This document shows, in pieces, positions 23,736 through 34,977 of a stretch of 64,000 bases of DNA. Numbering within the stretch: the first letter of the stretch is position 1; each line of letters opens with the position of its first letter. Position numbers and translations under genes: made by a program. Location: assembly GCA_003550305.1 (NCBI GenBank), contig QKYT01000035.1, forward strand, positions 171,493-235,492, written 5' to 3'. Source of the stretch: Glomus cerebriforme (Eukaryota; Glomeromycota; Glomeromycetes; Glomerales; Glomeraceae). The notes beneath the pieces were generated by a model. That model did not search any database. It was given only the letters and a program-made list of their open reading frames with translations, and was not told the origin of the DNA.

Positions 23736-26476
23736 TTAAGATCTGGGAGGATACATGAACGACAACCGCTTATCAAATAACGAAAATTGCTGTTGAGGCT
23801 CTTGTTGTTCACGATGCCAGCTGATATTCTCGGTTTTTGCTCCTTCGTCAAACTTTCCCTTTCTAACGAGTAAAGCATCGGTTTGTGTTCTATGATTAGT
23901 CAATTGTGGTGGTCTCATTTTTTTATTCCAATTCTCCGAATCATCTGCCTCGTCAGATAATTCACCTTTTTCTTGATCTTGAACAGGATATTTTCTTCCA
24001 AAAAGCGATTCTCTAAACGATGAATTTGTAGGAGAAGTAACATTACTTTGGTTCTGATTAGACGAAGAATTGGAGAGCGAAGGAAAAGATGAGGATGTGA
24101 ACATCGACAATGAAGAGGACGGAGAAGATGAAAATGAGGATACATTATTTGAAGCGGGTAATGAGGGAGGTGGTGCAATTACATTTCGATTACGATCCTG
24201 AGATTGCTTAAAATATATGGAAGATGATGCATTCGAGTTGGAAGAAGGCAAATGACGATGAATATTTTGAGGAGACGCTGGTGGGGTAAGCTGGATTGAG
24301 AGACCCGATCCGAAAGGAGAATACCATTGGTGATTCGTCTTGTTATTCATAGAAGCTGCAGGGACCGGTGTCGTAATATTATTTCCGTTAGACAATCCCG
24401 AAGTATTAGGACGAGGAAGTGTTGATTTTTGAGGGGCAATTACATCAGCATAAGTGACATTTGAAGTAGTAGTTGAATTGAAATTATGAGACATCGCAGA
24501 AACATGAGATGATGTCGTTATGACATTTGGCTTCCAGTGTATATTATCCGTTCTTGGGAAAACTGCTGCCTTTCTGTTTGACTCGGGGAGTGTTGCTTTT
24601 GCTGGTATCGCAGTACCATCCAAGTTTGCTGAATGATGATAGATTTGACCAGTACGTTTGTTAGCCTGTAGTAAATAAACTGTTTGATCCGAGTGTGACG
24701 ATTGATGAGATTCAACGTGCTGTCTTTCCCCCGTGTCTGTTTTCAACTTTTCAGCAGATTGACGAGACTTCGATATATCATTCGAATGATGCTGTTTTGA
24801 ATAAGTATTTTTTATTTGTGTGGAAAAAATGATGTGATCTAGGTTTAATTATTCTACTTACATGACGCGATTTAGGTATATCTGAAGCATTTTGATATGA
24901 AATAACCTGTTTTTGTGAAGATACTGGTTGCTCTTGCTTCAAGGAACGTTGATCTATTTGTTGACTTTGTTGTACTTTTTGTTGATTATTCTTAGAACCT
25001 CTCGTCCTTCTCCTTCGTCCTTTATGTTTAACGAAGGTCTCTTCTTGAATAGAATCTTGCACATGTTTCTGTATAGTAGGTACAGTCACGTCATTTTGTT
25101 GGATCAAACTATCAGAATGATCATCTGAAATAATACTATCAATTTCTCCATCACTTTCTTGAGTCGCTAGGACGACAGTTTGTTCTTTATTACGAGCATT
25201 TTGCTTTCGATGCCCTTTCATAGAATTCTTTTTTTGTAATTTAGAAGACCCGTTATTTGTAGCTTCTAAAAATGTAAGTTCTGCGGTTGTACGTCTACTT
25301 TTACCATATTTATTTGAAATTACCGTTGGAGTTTGTTGTGATTCAGTCCAAGAATTAATATTTTCATGAACAAAATCTTGACTCGTCTCCAATTTTTGAT
25401 GATTAACGATTTTATCGATTTCTCCTTTGCTTTCTTGACAGACATCAACAGAAGATGAATCAGTACGAGAATTTAATGTATCAGCAACATGAATTGTTAC
25501 ACTTGTTTTTGTCTCATCTTGCTCTGTAAATGTTGAAGATTGTTCAATATGTGAAGATGTAGAAGATGGATTATCTTCTATTGGTGAAAGTGAACTTGCA
25601 GGTATGTTTTGAGATTGAGTTTTTTGACGCGAACCAGGACGCCTATGAGATGTAAATCGAGTATTTTTATATGATCTAGGTGATGTATTATGCGTTGGTA
25701 GTACAGATGGTGATAAGGACGTTGAAGACGAAGATGACATGTCAAGTGACAAACGTCTATTTTTTTCATCCTTATTTGATACTACTGTATCCTGACGTGA
25801 CTTTGTCCAAATATCATTGAATATCCACCGTATAAAGTCACCAATCATGGATCCAGCCATGTACAATTTAAATTTTTCGCTCAGCTGTTGGGAACTAGGT
25901 ATCCAACTGGGCTTGGCTACATGCTAATTTTAAGTTATTAGAAAATTTATTAGTCTAAAATTGATTAACTGACCATGAAATTAAATAACTACAATAAAAA
26001 AAAAAAAAATTTTTTTCTCCAAAAATATCACATTAACTAAATGATCCAACTTAATATCATTAACCTTCATTAAAATAATTTTTGATTAATGATCAACTTT
26101 TTGATTAACTTTTGATTAAAAAAAAACTAGATCGATCAGATCAAATCGAAATAATTTTTATCATATAATGCATACATATTATGCTATAATTTCCTAAACA
26201 TATAATAACTATGATTAAAAGACATACCTTATATACAATAACCAAGAAGAGCAAAATTGCCACAACGATCAACATGTAGGCGACTGAAGTATAGGATAAA
26301 GTAGGTAAAAAATTCCAAAATGCAAATCGCTCTGAGCCAAAGAGCCCAGGAGTCGACGATCGACTTGACGTATGTTTTGAGTTGTGTTTTGTTGAAGTTA
26401 CCATCGTGTTGTTTTTAGAACCAGACATGTATTGAGCTAAATAAGACTTTGAAAATAAAATTCCGAATTTGAGCAT
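23736..26476 (-). CDS. Ser/Gln-rich protein with a single N-terminal membrane anchor
   Basis: Three exons in phase 0: 26228-26476, 24862-25923 and 23736-24791, totalling about 788 residues. The ATG at 26476 (MLKFGILFS) is the first in frame. Near residues 55-82 one strong hydrophobic segment, SYTSVAYMLIVVAILLFLVI, is followed by VYK. The remaining 700 residues are low-complexity: Ser, Gln, Asn, Thr and basic clusters such as HKGRRRRTRGSKNNQQK, LTPPASPQ and a long Ser run. It is therefore probably an intrinsically disordered, membrane-tethered protein whose long tail is cytosolic or nucleoplasmic; the compartment is uncertain. I recognise no enzymatic domain or family. Introns have clean GTATGT and GTAAGT donors, and codon use is ordinary, so this is a genuine gene. 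Confidence 0.8.
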
Positions 26477-26479
26477 TTT

Positions 26480-26546
26480 CTTCAAATATATACAAAATTA
26501 GGTGAAAATGGTGTTGACTAAATAATAAAAGAAAAAAAAGATAACT

Positions 26547-26615
<69 letters not shown>

Positions 26616-28160
26616 AAGTATAAAAGGGAAGCATACAAAATAAGTTGTATAAACGATTTCACGTTCTCTCGAATTCATTAACTGAACATAAGAGACTTTT
26701 TTGGCAACCTGAAACGCAAGCAGGGGTTTCGGCGTTACTGATTTTGAAAATTATCCCATACGCAAAGAAGACAAACAAAGACAATAATACGCTACAAATA
26801 ATTTGAGAAGTATATAATTAATATAAAGGACCTACATAAAGCCGGCCCTAAAATACGGGGAGACAGATGTTGCAAAAAAAAAATTGACGTTGGGTTTATT
26901 ATATATAAATTGTCAGTTGATTACAAAATCATGTACGCAGCTTTTTTTAGTATGATAAATCAGATTTAATTTTTAATCATTTTAAATCGACAGATCGGAG
27001 CTGATCGGAGTTTCTCCCTTTACTCCTTGTATGTCACAAAAATTATAACGTGTCAAAGTTAAATATTGTGCATTTATTATTGCCGATTCTTTACGTTAGA
27101 ACAACGATAAAAATTTGAGTAACAAATTAATAATGCAAAAATCTTGTTTATTTAAAGTTAACAATATTTGTTAAATTGAAATTTCTTATTAACTATTATA
27201 TGCATGCAATATAAAGTTGTGTATTAAATATAATTTTTTATGAAAACTTTATTTTTTTTTAAGCATCAAATTTTACATTTTGTATGTTAGATTTATAAAC
27301 ATACTATAACTTTTAAATTTTTACAAATAAAATACAGTCGGTTCGCCGTATAACGAACTTTTATAGCGGATTTTTAGTGTGATACGGACTTTAATCTCAT
27401 TATACCGAACAAAATGCCGTGTGCCGTACACATAAGAAGCAAATTTATGGGCCGCATATATAATACGTGTCTCTCTTAATCTCTTTTATACATATATATA
27501 TTTATTTATATTTTTTTTTGTTCAAAAACTAACCAAAAATATACTTTAATTGTTTGTTATATAATATTAACTGTAAATATAAACAATAAACATTAAATAA
27601 TGATACAAAATAATTATCGGTTGATTCAAATTTAAAATCCAAAGTTAAACATATTAATGCCTACATCAGGAAATTTTTTAGGATAACAATCTGTGCAGTT
27701 CTTTGAATGATTTCCTGTACAGATCTTCAAACCCACCATTAGTTAACCTTCTACACAGGTTTTAAAAGAAATATTGTACAAAAATTTATTAAATTTTTTT
27801 TGATTTATTTGATTTAAGAAAAAGTTATTGGATGCAATAGTTTATAGTAAAATTAACCTAACTATAATCATATGACATATGACCATATGACACTGGTGAT
27901 GATCATCAATGGTGATTGCAAAACTTTAAAATATACAGTATTGTTGGTCTCAGAGTTTGGTGTAACATGTCGGAAAAACCACGAGTTTGTATTATTATCT
28001 GTTATGATATAAAAAGAGTCGCGAAACTGTTCGTGTTGAACTATTTAAAACCTATCAATTGGTTGAAACTTGAAAGGTTGAAAGCATTTATTGTTAATCT
28101 ATATCTTTTAAAGTTTATCATTAATAATAATTACCAGAGAACTCTTGATAACACTTTTCA
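26480..28160. other. Divergent intergenic region with a long poly-A run
   Basis: A homopolymer A run of about 60 bases lies at 26551-26613. 26640-26880 is less AT-rich and may hold the 5' leader of the membrane-protein gene. An isolated pogo-like end is at 27335. Apart from that no gene is seen; the open frame at 27916-28218 overlaps the POLD3 start out of frame and is rejected. Confidence 0.5.
27335..27430. mobile_element. Solo terminus of a pogo/Tigger-like element
   Basis: TA then cagtcggttcgccgtataac, followed by gaacttttatagcgg and attataccgaac. This is the typical end of pogo-type DNA transposons (compare the complete element at 52287-52967). I found no matching inverted end nearby, so only one terminus can be supported. 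Confidence 0.5.
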
Positions 28161-28162
28161 AT

Positions 28163-29587
28163 ATGGAAACTACAGATCAACTTATAATAGTCGAACAGCT
28201 CGTATTACAAGAACGTAAAATTGTTACTTACGGATGGTTGAGTAGATATCTCAATATTCATGCTAATAAAGCAAAACAACTTCTTTACAAATTTATTTCT
28301 TCTAAAGAAAATGGTGTTCATGCTATCTATTGTATTTGTGGTCTTACCGCAAATAATAGTCAGCATACCGTGACTTTAGTAACCCAAGAAAAGTTAGAAG
28401 TTGCACGAAAAGGTTTTATCCGCTTAACAAGTTTACACGTTTATAGCGTACAACCAGAATGTCCCACTGAAGCTAATTTGATTAAGGCAGGACGAGAACC
28501 TATTGATAAAGTTGCTAGTGAATCTGCAAATAAAGACGCGCCTTCTGTTACTTCAACCTTAGCTTCACAACCAAATACTTCTATCACGTCTGAAAAGGCA
28601 GTTGAAATGAAACCAACAAAAGGGAATGTTTCATCTTCTGAGAAGTCAATTATGACAATTAAAATCACAGAAAAAAAACAAAATAGTGATAAAGCTTCTT
28701 CTGATATTGCTTCACTTTTTAATAAGGCTGCCTCCCAGAATGAATCAAAAACTTCAAATAAAAAGGAAAAGAAAAGAAAGAGCGATGAAGTTGAAAGTAA
28801 TCATAATGGAGAATTTGGGATTTCAAAAGAAGAGCAAACAGCCAAGAAGTCAAAAAAGCAAATTATCAGTAAACAAAAAAACGATAAAGATTCTGATATC
28901 ACTTCACCTTTGAATAAAGCTGTTTCTCAGGATGAATGTAAGATTTCAAATAAAAAATCAAAGAAGAGAAAGAGTAATGAAGCTGTTGATGAATTAGATG
29001 TCGAGATTTCGGAAGAAGAAAAGGCGACCAACAAACAAAAGAACGGTAAAGGAACTCCTCTGAATAAGGCTGATTCCAAAAACAAAATAACAACAAAAGA
29101 TAAAGTCGTAAAGAAGAGGAAAAACAATAAGGTCGCAGATGATCTACATCAAGAGGCCGAAGCTTCAAAGATTAAACAAATTTCCAACGAGCGAAGAGAA
29201 GATCAATCTGATATTACTTCACTCTTAAATAAGGCAGAACAATTGGACATCAACAATGACGAGAAAGATCTGTCACAAGATAAACCATCGCCAACATTAG
29301 TGCGTTCTGATCAACAAAATGCTCTTCCAACTGTTTTACAAAAGAAAAGAGGAAGACGTCAGATATTGAAATCTAGATCATTCGTGAACGAAAGAGGGTA
29401 TACTGTACACGAAAATTATCACGAGTGGGAGTCATTTTCAGAAGACGAATCGGTTTCAGAGCGTTTTGCAAAGAAGCCACAGAAAACAATCAAGGCAAAA
29501 GAACCTATCGCCACCGCTAAACGCGGTAAGAACAAGGGAGACAATGGTTCACAAAAAAGCTTGTTGAGCTTCTTCGGAAGAAAATAA
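28163..29587 (+). CDS. POLD3: DNA polymerase delta subunit 3 (POLD3/Cdc27)
   Basis: Intronless gene of 474 residues beginning METTDQLIIVEQLV. The N-terminal winged-helix domain is recognisable from KIVTYGWLSRYLNIHANKAK, QLLYKF, and VTLVTQEKLEVA followed by LTSLHVYSVQPE, all equivalent to POLD3/Cdc27. The middle (about residues 120-400) is a long disordered Lys/Ser/Glu-rich linker with four to five loose repeats of the type DITSLLNKA followed by basic KKRK motifs that could act in nuclear localisation. The extreme C terminus, QKSLLSFFGRK, is a PCNA-interacting PIP box (Q-x-x-L-x-x-FF), as in the family. The protein links Pol delta to PCNA during lagging-strand synthesis and break-induced replication. 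The first in-frame ATG is at 28163. Confidence 0.93.
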   Translation: METTDQLIIVEQLVLQERKIVTYGWLSRYLNIHANKAKQLLYKFISSKENGVHAIYCICGLTANNSQHTVTLVTQEKLEVARKGFIRLTSLHVYSVQPECPTEANLIKAGREPIDKVASESANKDAPSVTSTLASQPNTSITSEKAVEMKPTKGNVSSSEKSIMTIKITEKKQNSDKASSDIASLFNKAASQNESKTSNKKEKKRKSDEVESNHNGEFGISKEEQTAKKSKKQIISKQKNDKDSDITSPLNKAVSQDECKISNKKSKKRKSNEAVDELDVEISEEEKATNKQKNGKGTPLNKADSKNKITTKDKVVKKRKNNKVADDLHQEAEASKIKQISNERREDQSDITSLLNKAEQLDINNDEKDLSQDKPSPTLVRSDQQNALPTVLQKKRGRRQILKSRSFVNERGYTVHENYHEWESFSEDESVSERFAKKPQKTIKAKEPIATAKRGKNKGDNGSQKSLLSFFGRK

Positions 29588-29589
29588 TT

Positions 29590-30220
29590 ATACTGTATTA
29601 AATGTAAATTTATATATATGTTTATGTTTATAATTTGAAATTATATTGTTATCAGCGGTTGAAATTCAAATTTTAGACCACGTGCTTATAAGAAATTTTT
29701 ATGTGCACAATTTTTATATGATGCGCGGCTGTTTTTTTTTATGCATAACTAAAATTACAAGAAAAAATTTTTTTTTTTAAAAATTTAATAAAGCTTTTAT
29801 TACTGTATTAATTAGTTATAAAACAAATTAACTTGTTATTCTTATATTATCCGATATTAACTATGAATTCATAATTTGGATTCCTGCCAAGTTAAAGGTC
29901 TATTTTGATTCCAATGGATCAGCAACCTAACTCAACCTAACTTGTTGAACGCACCCTTTCTAATCTAAGAAACCCCTTTCCTTATTTTCTTAGAACAACC
30001 CATATTTATTATTGTGTTCAGTTTATCCGAGCCTCAGTTACAAAAAATTTAGATCTTTTATAAACTTTCTGATTCAAATTTTAGGGAAATTTATCATTTA
30101 GTATAAAAATATTTATATTTAAAAGTAATATGTGAAGTTAATAAAGCACGAAATGAATCATTTAAAAAATATATGATATTCTTTTCGCGAATTTTTACGA
30201 TGTTACACAAATTAATGCAG
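29590..30220. other. Intergenic region after POLD3
   Basis: AT-rich; 29920-30010 is a slightly richer patch with two copies of caacctaact. No coding sequence is supported. Confidence 0.55.
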
Positions 30221-30223
30221 TTC

Positions 30224-30430
30224 ATCTCAAGTTTATGATATTCAGGACGAGGATTTGACTCAAGATGAAGATTTAATTCAAACAGGTCAAGATATGCCTA
30301 TACATTCAAACCCTTCAATCGATGCCGATGCCTCGTTTGTATCTATTATGATAACCATTTGGAAGATTGGGAAGTGAGCATGATGGTAAACACAGATGAT
30401 GCTGATTCTTTCAGAGAAGAACGTACTTGA
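30224..30430 (+). pseudogene. Short acidic exon-like relic
   Basis: One frame reads QDEDLTQDEDLIQTGQDMP and stops at about 30388. A second, shifted frame then reads HLEDWEVSMMVNTDDADSF and stops at 30430. Both are acidic and coding-like, with one frame change between them near 30340. No start or clear splice partner is seen. It is probably a remnant of a gene's 3' end; the function is unknown. Confidence 0.3.
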
Positions 30431-30799
30431 ATGAATTTATTATATTTCTTGAATGTATCAAAATAAATATATTTGATTTGAATATAAATTTAAATATTTC
30501 ATTTGACATCATAATAATTAATTATCATAACATACAGTGTGTTCTCTTTTTCTATCACTACTGCAAAAATATATATACATATACTGTACATATATATATA
30601 TGCAATAGAAATCCAAAAAATAATTTAGCAACTTAAAGGTATGATATACTGTATATATAATATTTTTAAGATAATTAAAGAAAAATATGTTAATTATAAT
30701 ATAGAGTCATAAATTTATACATGATATCTGATCCCACATGCTTTGAAATCTAGATATCCTAACAATAATAAATCTAATGAAAGAAAATATATTAAACGA

Positions 30800-31460
30800 G
30801 ACAAAAACTGGGAACAAATAATATTAAAACCCGCAATTCCAAATAAGGTTGAGATACATCTACCATGTCTCCTGGTCTACTTCTACCATCAGGAACCTGA
30901 GGAAAAAAAAATTTCAATAACAATTCAATATTACAATTAAATTTACACAGATTTAAGGAAAAATAAGTACCTGAGCGGCAAACACAAATTCAATCAATTT
31001 TTCTCTATTTATCTAATGTAATCTACCCAAGATACTAAACGAAACCAGAAATAACATACCATAAGGGTGTAAAGAAAAGTATTTATTCTTTGCATCAATA
31101 ATTAAGTATAACGTACATCATCAAGTTTTTCTGATCGATCATTTACCATTTTCAATTGTTGTTCACAAAGCTACCATCAAGTAAATCAGACCAAATGTAA
31201 CGAATTAACGAAAGCAAGAGCACCAACACAGCGAAAAACTATACAATAAAATAGAATAATATAAAAAAAAAGGAAATATCGAACCACAATAACCCTTACT
31301 TTGACCCGCATGTAATTCCGTTCCAGGTGACTGCCAAATCCATCAAGATTCTTGCAGAGCATAAGAAATTCAACAGCTTTTGCAGCATCTAAATGCTTCA
31401 AAAGGGAAAGGCAAGATAATGCACAATAGGAAAATCAAGTATCGATTCATCTCCTGTGAA
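30800..31460 (-). CDS. Putative small multi-exon gene, unrecognised
   Basis: Several exon-like pieces lie in order on the minus strand. At about 31401-31300: KHLDAAKAVEFLMLCKNLDG then GSHLERNYMRVK, followed by a consensus donor GTAAGG. At about 31170-31115: LCEQQLKMVNDRSEKLDD, followed by donor GTACGT. At about 30895-30830: VPDGRSRPGDMVDVSQPYL, preceded by a cag acceptor. A further piece, HVTGDFTGDESILDF (about 31470-31420), sits upstream in another frame. The donors and acceptors line up, so a real gene with short exons is plausible. I could not complete the model or identify a family, and it could be a decayed gene. Confidence 0.35.
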
Positions 31461-31464
31461 ATCT

Positions 31465-34400
31465 CCTGTCACATGCTAAAATAATTAATGAACTTCAACA
31501 TCTAAATACATTAATTTAAGAATTTACGTACATTCAACAATTTTATTCAAAATTTGTATTGTATAAAGAGTATACAATAAATGTCCAATATGTCCACCAA
31601 TCCACCCAGAACGGATTGATCAAAAATAACAATAGTTGTTTAGCAAAGACAACCCACTCAAACGTGACATGTCACATGTCATTATGTCATGATTCAAACT
31701 ATTTGCCATTTAAGACACATGATCTTAATGCTGGCCAGAATTCTCCATTATCCTGAGTCTGAAGCCTATAAAAAAAATAAAAGTAAATGTTTCTAATTAA
31801 AAAAAAAAAGTTTCGCAACAAATGTTGCGGAACTTGTCTGAACTCGAAATCTATAAAAAAACAATTAAAAGAAATGTTAGGAAACGTTTCTAATTAAAGA
31901 AAAATGCAAAAAAACATGAAATTTACTTACTCCATTATCAGTAATTCTGATTAGACTAACTAATTAATTTTGCCCTAATTTAACTACAAATTATACTTTA
32001 AATATATAAATAACAGATAATAAAAATGATATTAAAATGATTTGATATCATTTAAATAAAAAAAGTAAAATCTAAAAAAAAGAAAAAAAAGTAATAAAAA
32101 TAAAAAAACTTATTTGAAATTGAAAAACATAAAAGAAAAAAAATTAGATAAATAGCAAAAAATTGATAAAAGAAAAAATTAGATAAGTAGCAAAAAATTG
32201 ATAAAAGAAAAAAAAATTATTATTTATTATTGCACGGCCCTATAGGATCATGCTGATTTTATTTGACCTATATTTTAATCATTGTACAATATTGAAGTTC
32301 AAAAGTTTATTTGTGTACAATATTGATTTGTTTGCATACAATATTGATATATTAATAAAATACTAAGAATTTAAGCAATTTAGAATTTTTTCGTTAGAAT
32401 TTCTATTTTAAAATTTTCAATTTTTTATTAATTTGTTAATTTTGTAGTAAAATAGTGTGCATTAATTACTAAAATCCCATTATTTATCAAATTAACTAAA
32501 TTATTTGTATTCATAGTAATTTCTAGGTTAGTATTGTTAGAATCAATTTCTTATAATAATTCATATAAATTATTCTTCTGCATTGGAGGGTTGTTAGATA
32601 TTTCTTTTGAATCATTGCATTCTGATGTTTCTAACATTTTTTTCCAAATTGTCACTTGAAACCTTATTTAGAAAATTATAAAGATAATTTGTATAAATAA
32701 AATTTACTATTATATTTTATATAATACTGTAAACTTACTAAAGTTTTCTCATAAATTCTGTTATTTTCGCATGGCATATTAAAGAGTAATAATAAAGAAA
32801 ATTTATTTGACAATAAAAGGAAACATGAAAAAAAAATATGATAGAAAGAAAAAAGGTTATTATTAAATAACCTTTTTAATAGACTTTTATAAAGCATGAT
32901 CTGCATTAGCCATACAATAATATAGATATTATATAGTGGTATTTCATTGGTTAACATTACTTCGTGACGTTAACCTATATAAATGCACACTGTACAATAT
33001 CCATTAAATATTTAATATTTGGATTAAAATATTAGAATAATATTTATATATATAATTTATATTAGTAAAAAAGTATATACTGTATAAGTAAAAATTTTAA
33101 ATATGAATAATAGATAAAATATTTAAAATAAAAACATAAAAATTTTATAATTAAAAATAAATTGACTATAAAAATTTTTTATAAACTAAGAAATAATAAT
33201 GTAAAAATTATATTAAATGGCCTAAAATTTGCATATTTTCTTTTTTAAAAATACCATATATTATTTTATAAAATATATTACAATATATTATTAAAAAATT
33301 TTTTTAATATTAGCTAATAAGAAATTAATTTATATTTTTACTAATAAAATAATAAAAATTAAAGGATATTATTATTATTAATTTAAATATATTAGAAATT
33401 GAAAATTAATTAAATATTTTCTCTAAATTTAAATTTATTTTAATAAAATAATTTGTATAATTATTAAAAAAATTATATTATATATAAGTTCTTTGAATTT
33501 TTTTATAAAAAAAAAGTTATTTATAAAAATGTTTAAACTATTAATATTATTACTCAAATTAAAAACAAAAAATTATTACAAAAATCAAATACTTAATTTG
33601 TAATTAACCAGTAAACTATAAAATTTAATTATTAAAATCTAGTGAAAATTATATATATTTTTATTAATAATATAAAATTTGTAATTAGAAAAGTATCTTT
33701 TAATACTAAAAAAAAAATTACCAGATTTTTAGTAAAAAGATAATTAAATAGTATATTTTTATGTATATAATATTAATTTTTATATTATATTTTAATATAA
33801 TTTAAAAATTTTAATCACAAGAAAATATAATTTAGCTTAATAGATTCATTTCATTAAGATACATCTATTTTATATTTTTAAGATTAGTAAAAGGTAAGTT
33901 ATCTCATGTTTTTTCTAAATAGCAAATTTTTAAATTGCTAATAAAATAATATATTCAATTATCATCACTATTTAATAATAAAATTTTAAATTAACTATAT
34001 AAACTATATAATAATATTTTTTAATTTTGTTAATTTTTTAAGGCTTTTATAATATTTAAAAAGAAATACTGTAATTTTTTGATTTATATTTTTTAAAAAA
34101 AATTTAATAATTTGTTCTATTATTAGATAATATACTTCTTACTAGAAATTATTATATAATAAAATATTTAAAAATATATTTAAAATCTTCATTTTCTTTT
34201 TTATATTCTATGTATTTTTTATTTTATAAAATTATAATTTATATTTGAAAAAAATAATTTATTATTATAGTGATATATTATCATCCCTATTACATGATCT
34301 ATTTTATTATAGAATTTATATTATATAATAATTTGACCCCTCCCTTTTGCATCACATCTTAGTTTTTTATTTTTACTATTTATTATAAGAATGAATTTTT

Positions 34401-34970
34401 TGGTATGATAAATACTATTTGTCACATATTATTCATTATATATTTAATTTTGCCCAAATTTTATAATGCTTACCAAAATTTCCTTAGGTAATGTGTTTTC
34501 TTAAAAATTGAAATTTTGGGTTATACGAGATTTTTAAAAAGGCAATTTCATTGCAGATTATTAAATCACGTGATACTGACAATACCATGGTGATAAATTA
34601 TAAAAATATATTAGTACATATTTAATATAACTAATGAAAGTTATTAGAAAGAAACTAAAATTATTTGCTAAACTTAATAATAATAAAATTTATTAAATGA
34701 TTTATTAATTACAAATGATTTATTGAATTTAACTTTCTATTTAATTTTTAATTTTTTCTATATATTTATAAGGATTACAATGAGAGAGAAATCAGTTATA
34801 ATATAACAAACTATAGTAATGCAAAGATATATACTCAACTATACATTGTAAAAATATAAAATGCATCTTTGATGTTTTTTTGTAATAATAGGATGTTCAT
34901 AATTTGATGTGATTAGAGTTGGCTTATTGTAAATTTTTTTTTTTTTTTGTGTTGAAATCATCAAGATCTA
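31465..34970. other. AT-rich intergenic DNA
   Basis: About 3.5 kb without a supportable gene. 31560-31760 is less AT-rich with a chance 65-codon frame. 32230-32360 carries tandem tacaatattga words. 33000-34300 is nearly pure A/T. CACGTG occurs at 34567-34572. A T-run and purine-rich tail lie just before the Nup96 stop. Confidence 0.55.
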
Positions 34971-34977
34971 ATGGATT

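Noticed and set aside
24178..25769. Alternative frames inside the Ser/Gln-rich gene
   Set aside because: They are out of frame with a clean three-exon model; His/Leu-rich strings reflect frame-shifted Ser codons.
26551..26613. Poly-A run as a retrotransposon tail
   Set aside because: No reverse-transcriptase sequence or target duplication adjoins it; a plain homopolymer is the simpler reading.
27916..28218. 100-codon frame overlapping POLD3
   Set aside because: It overlaps the conserved POLD3 N terminus out of frame and has no family resemblance.
28441..29168. Several antisense frames within POLD3
   Set aside because: They are shadows of the Lys/Glu-rich linker.
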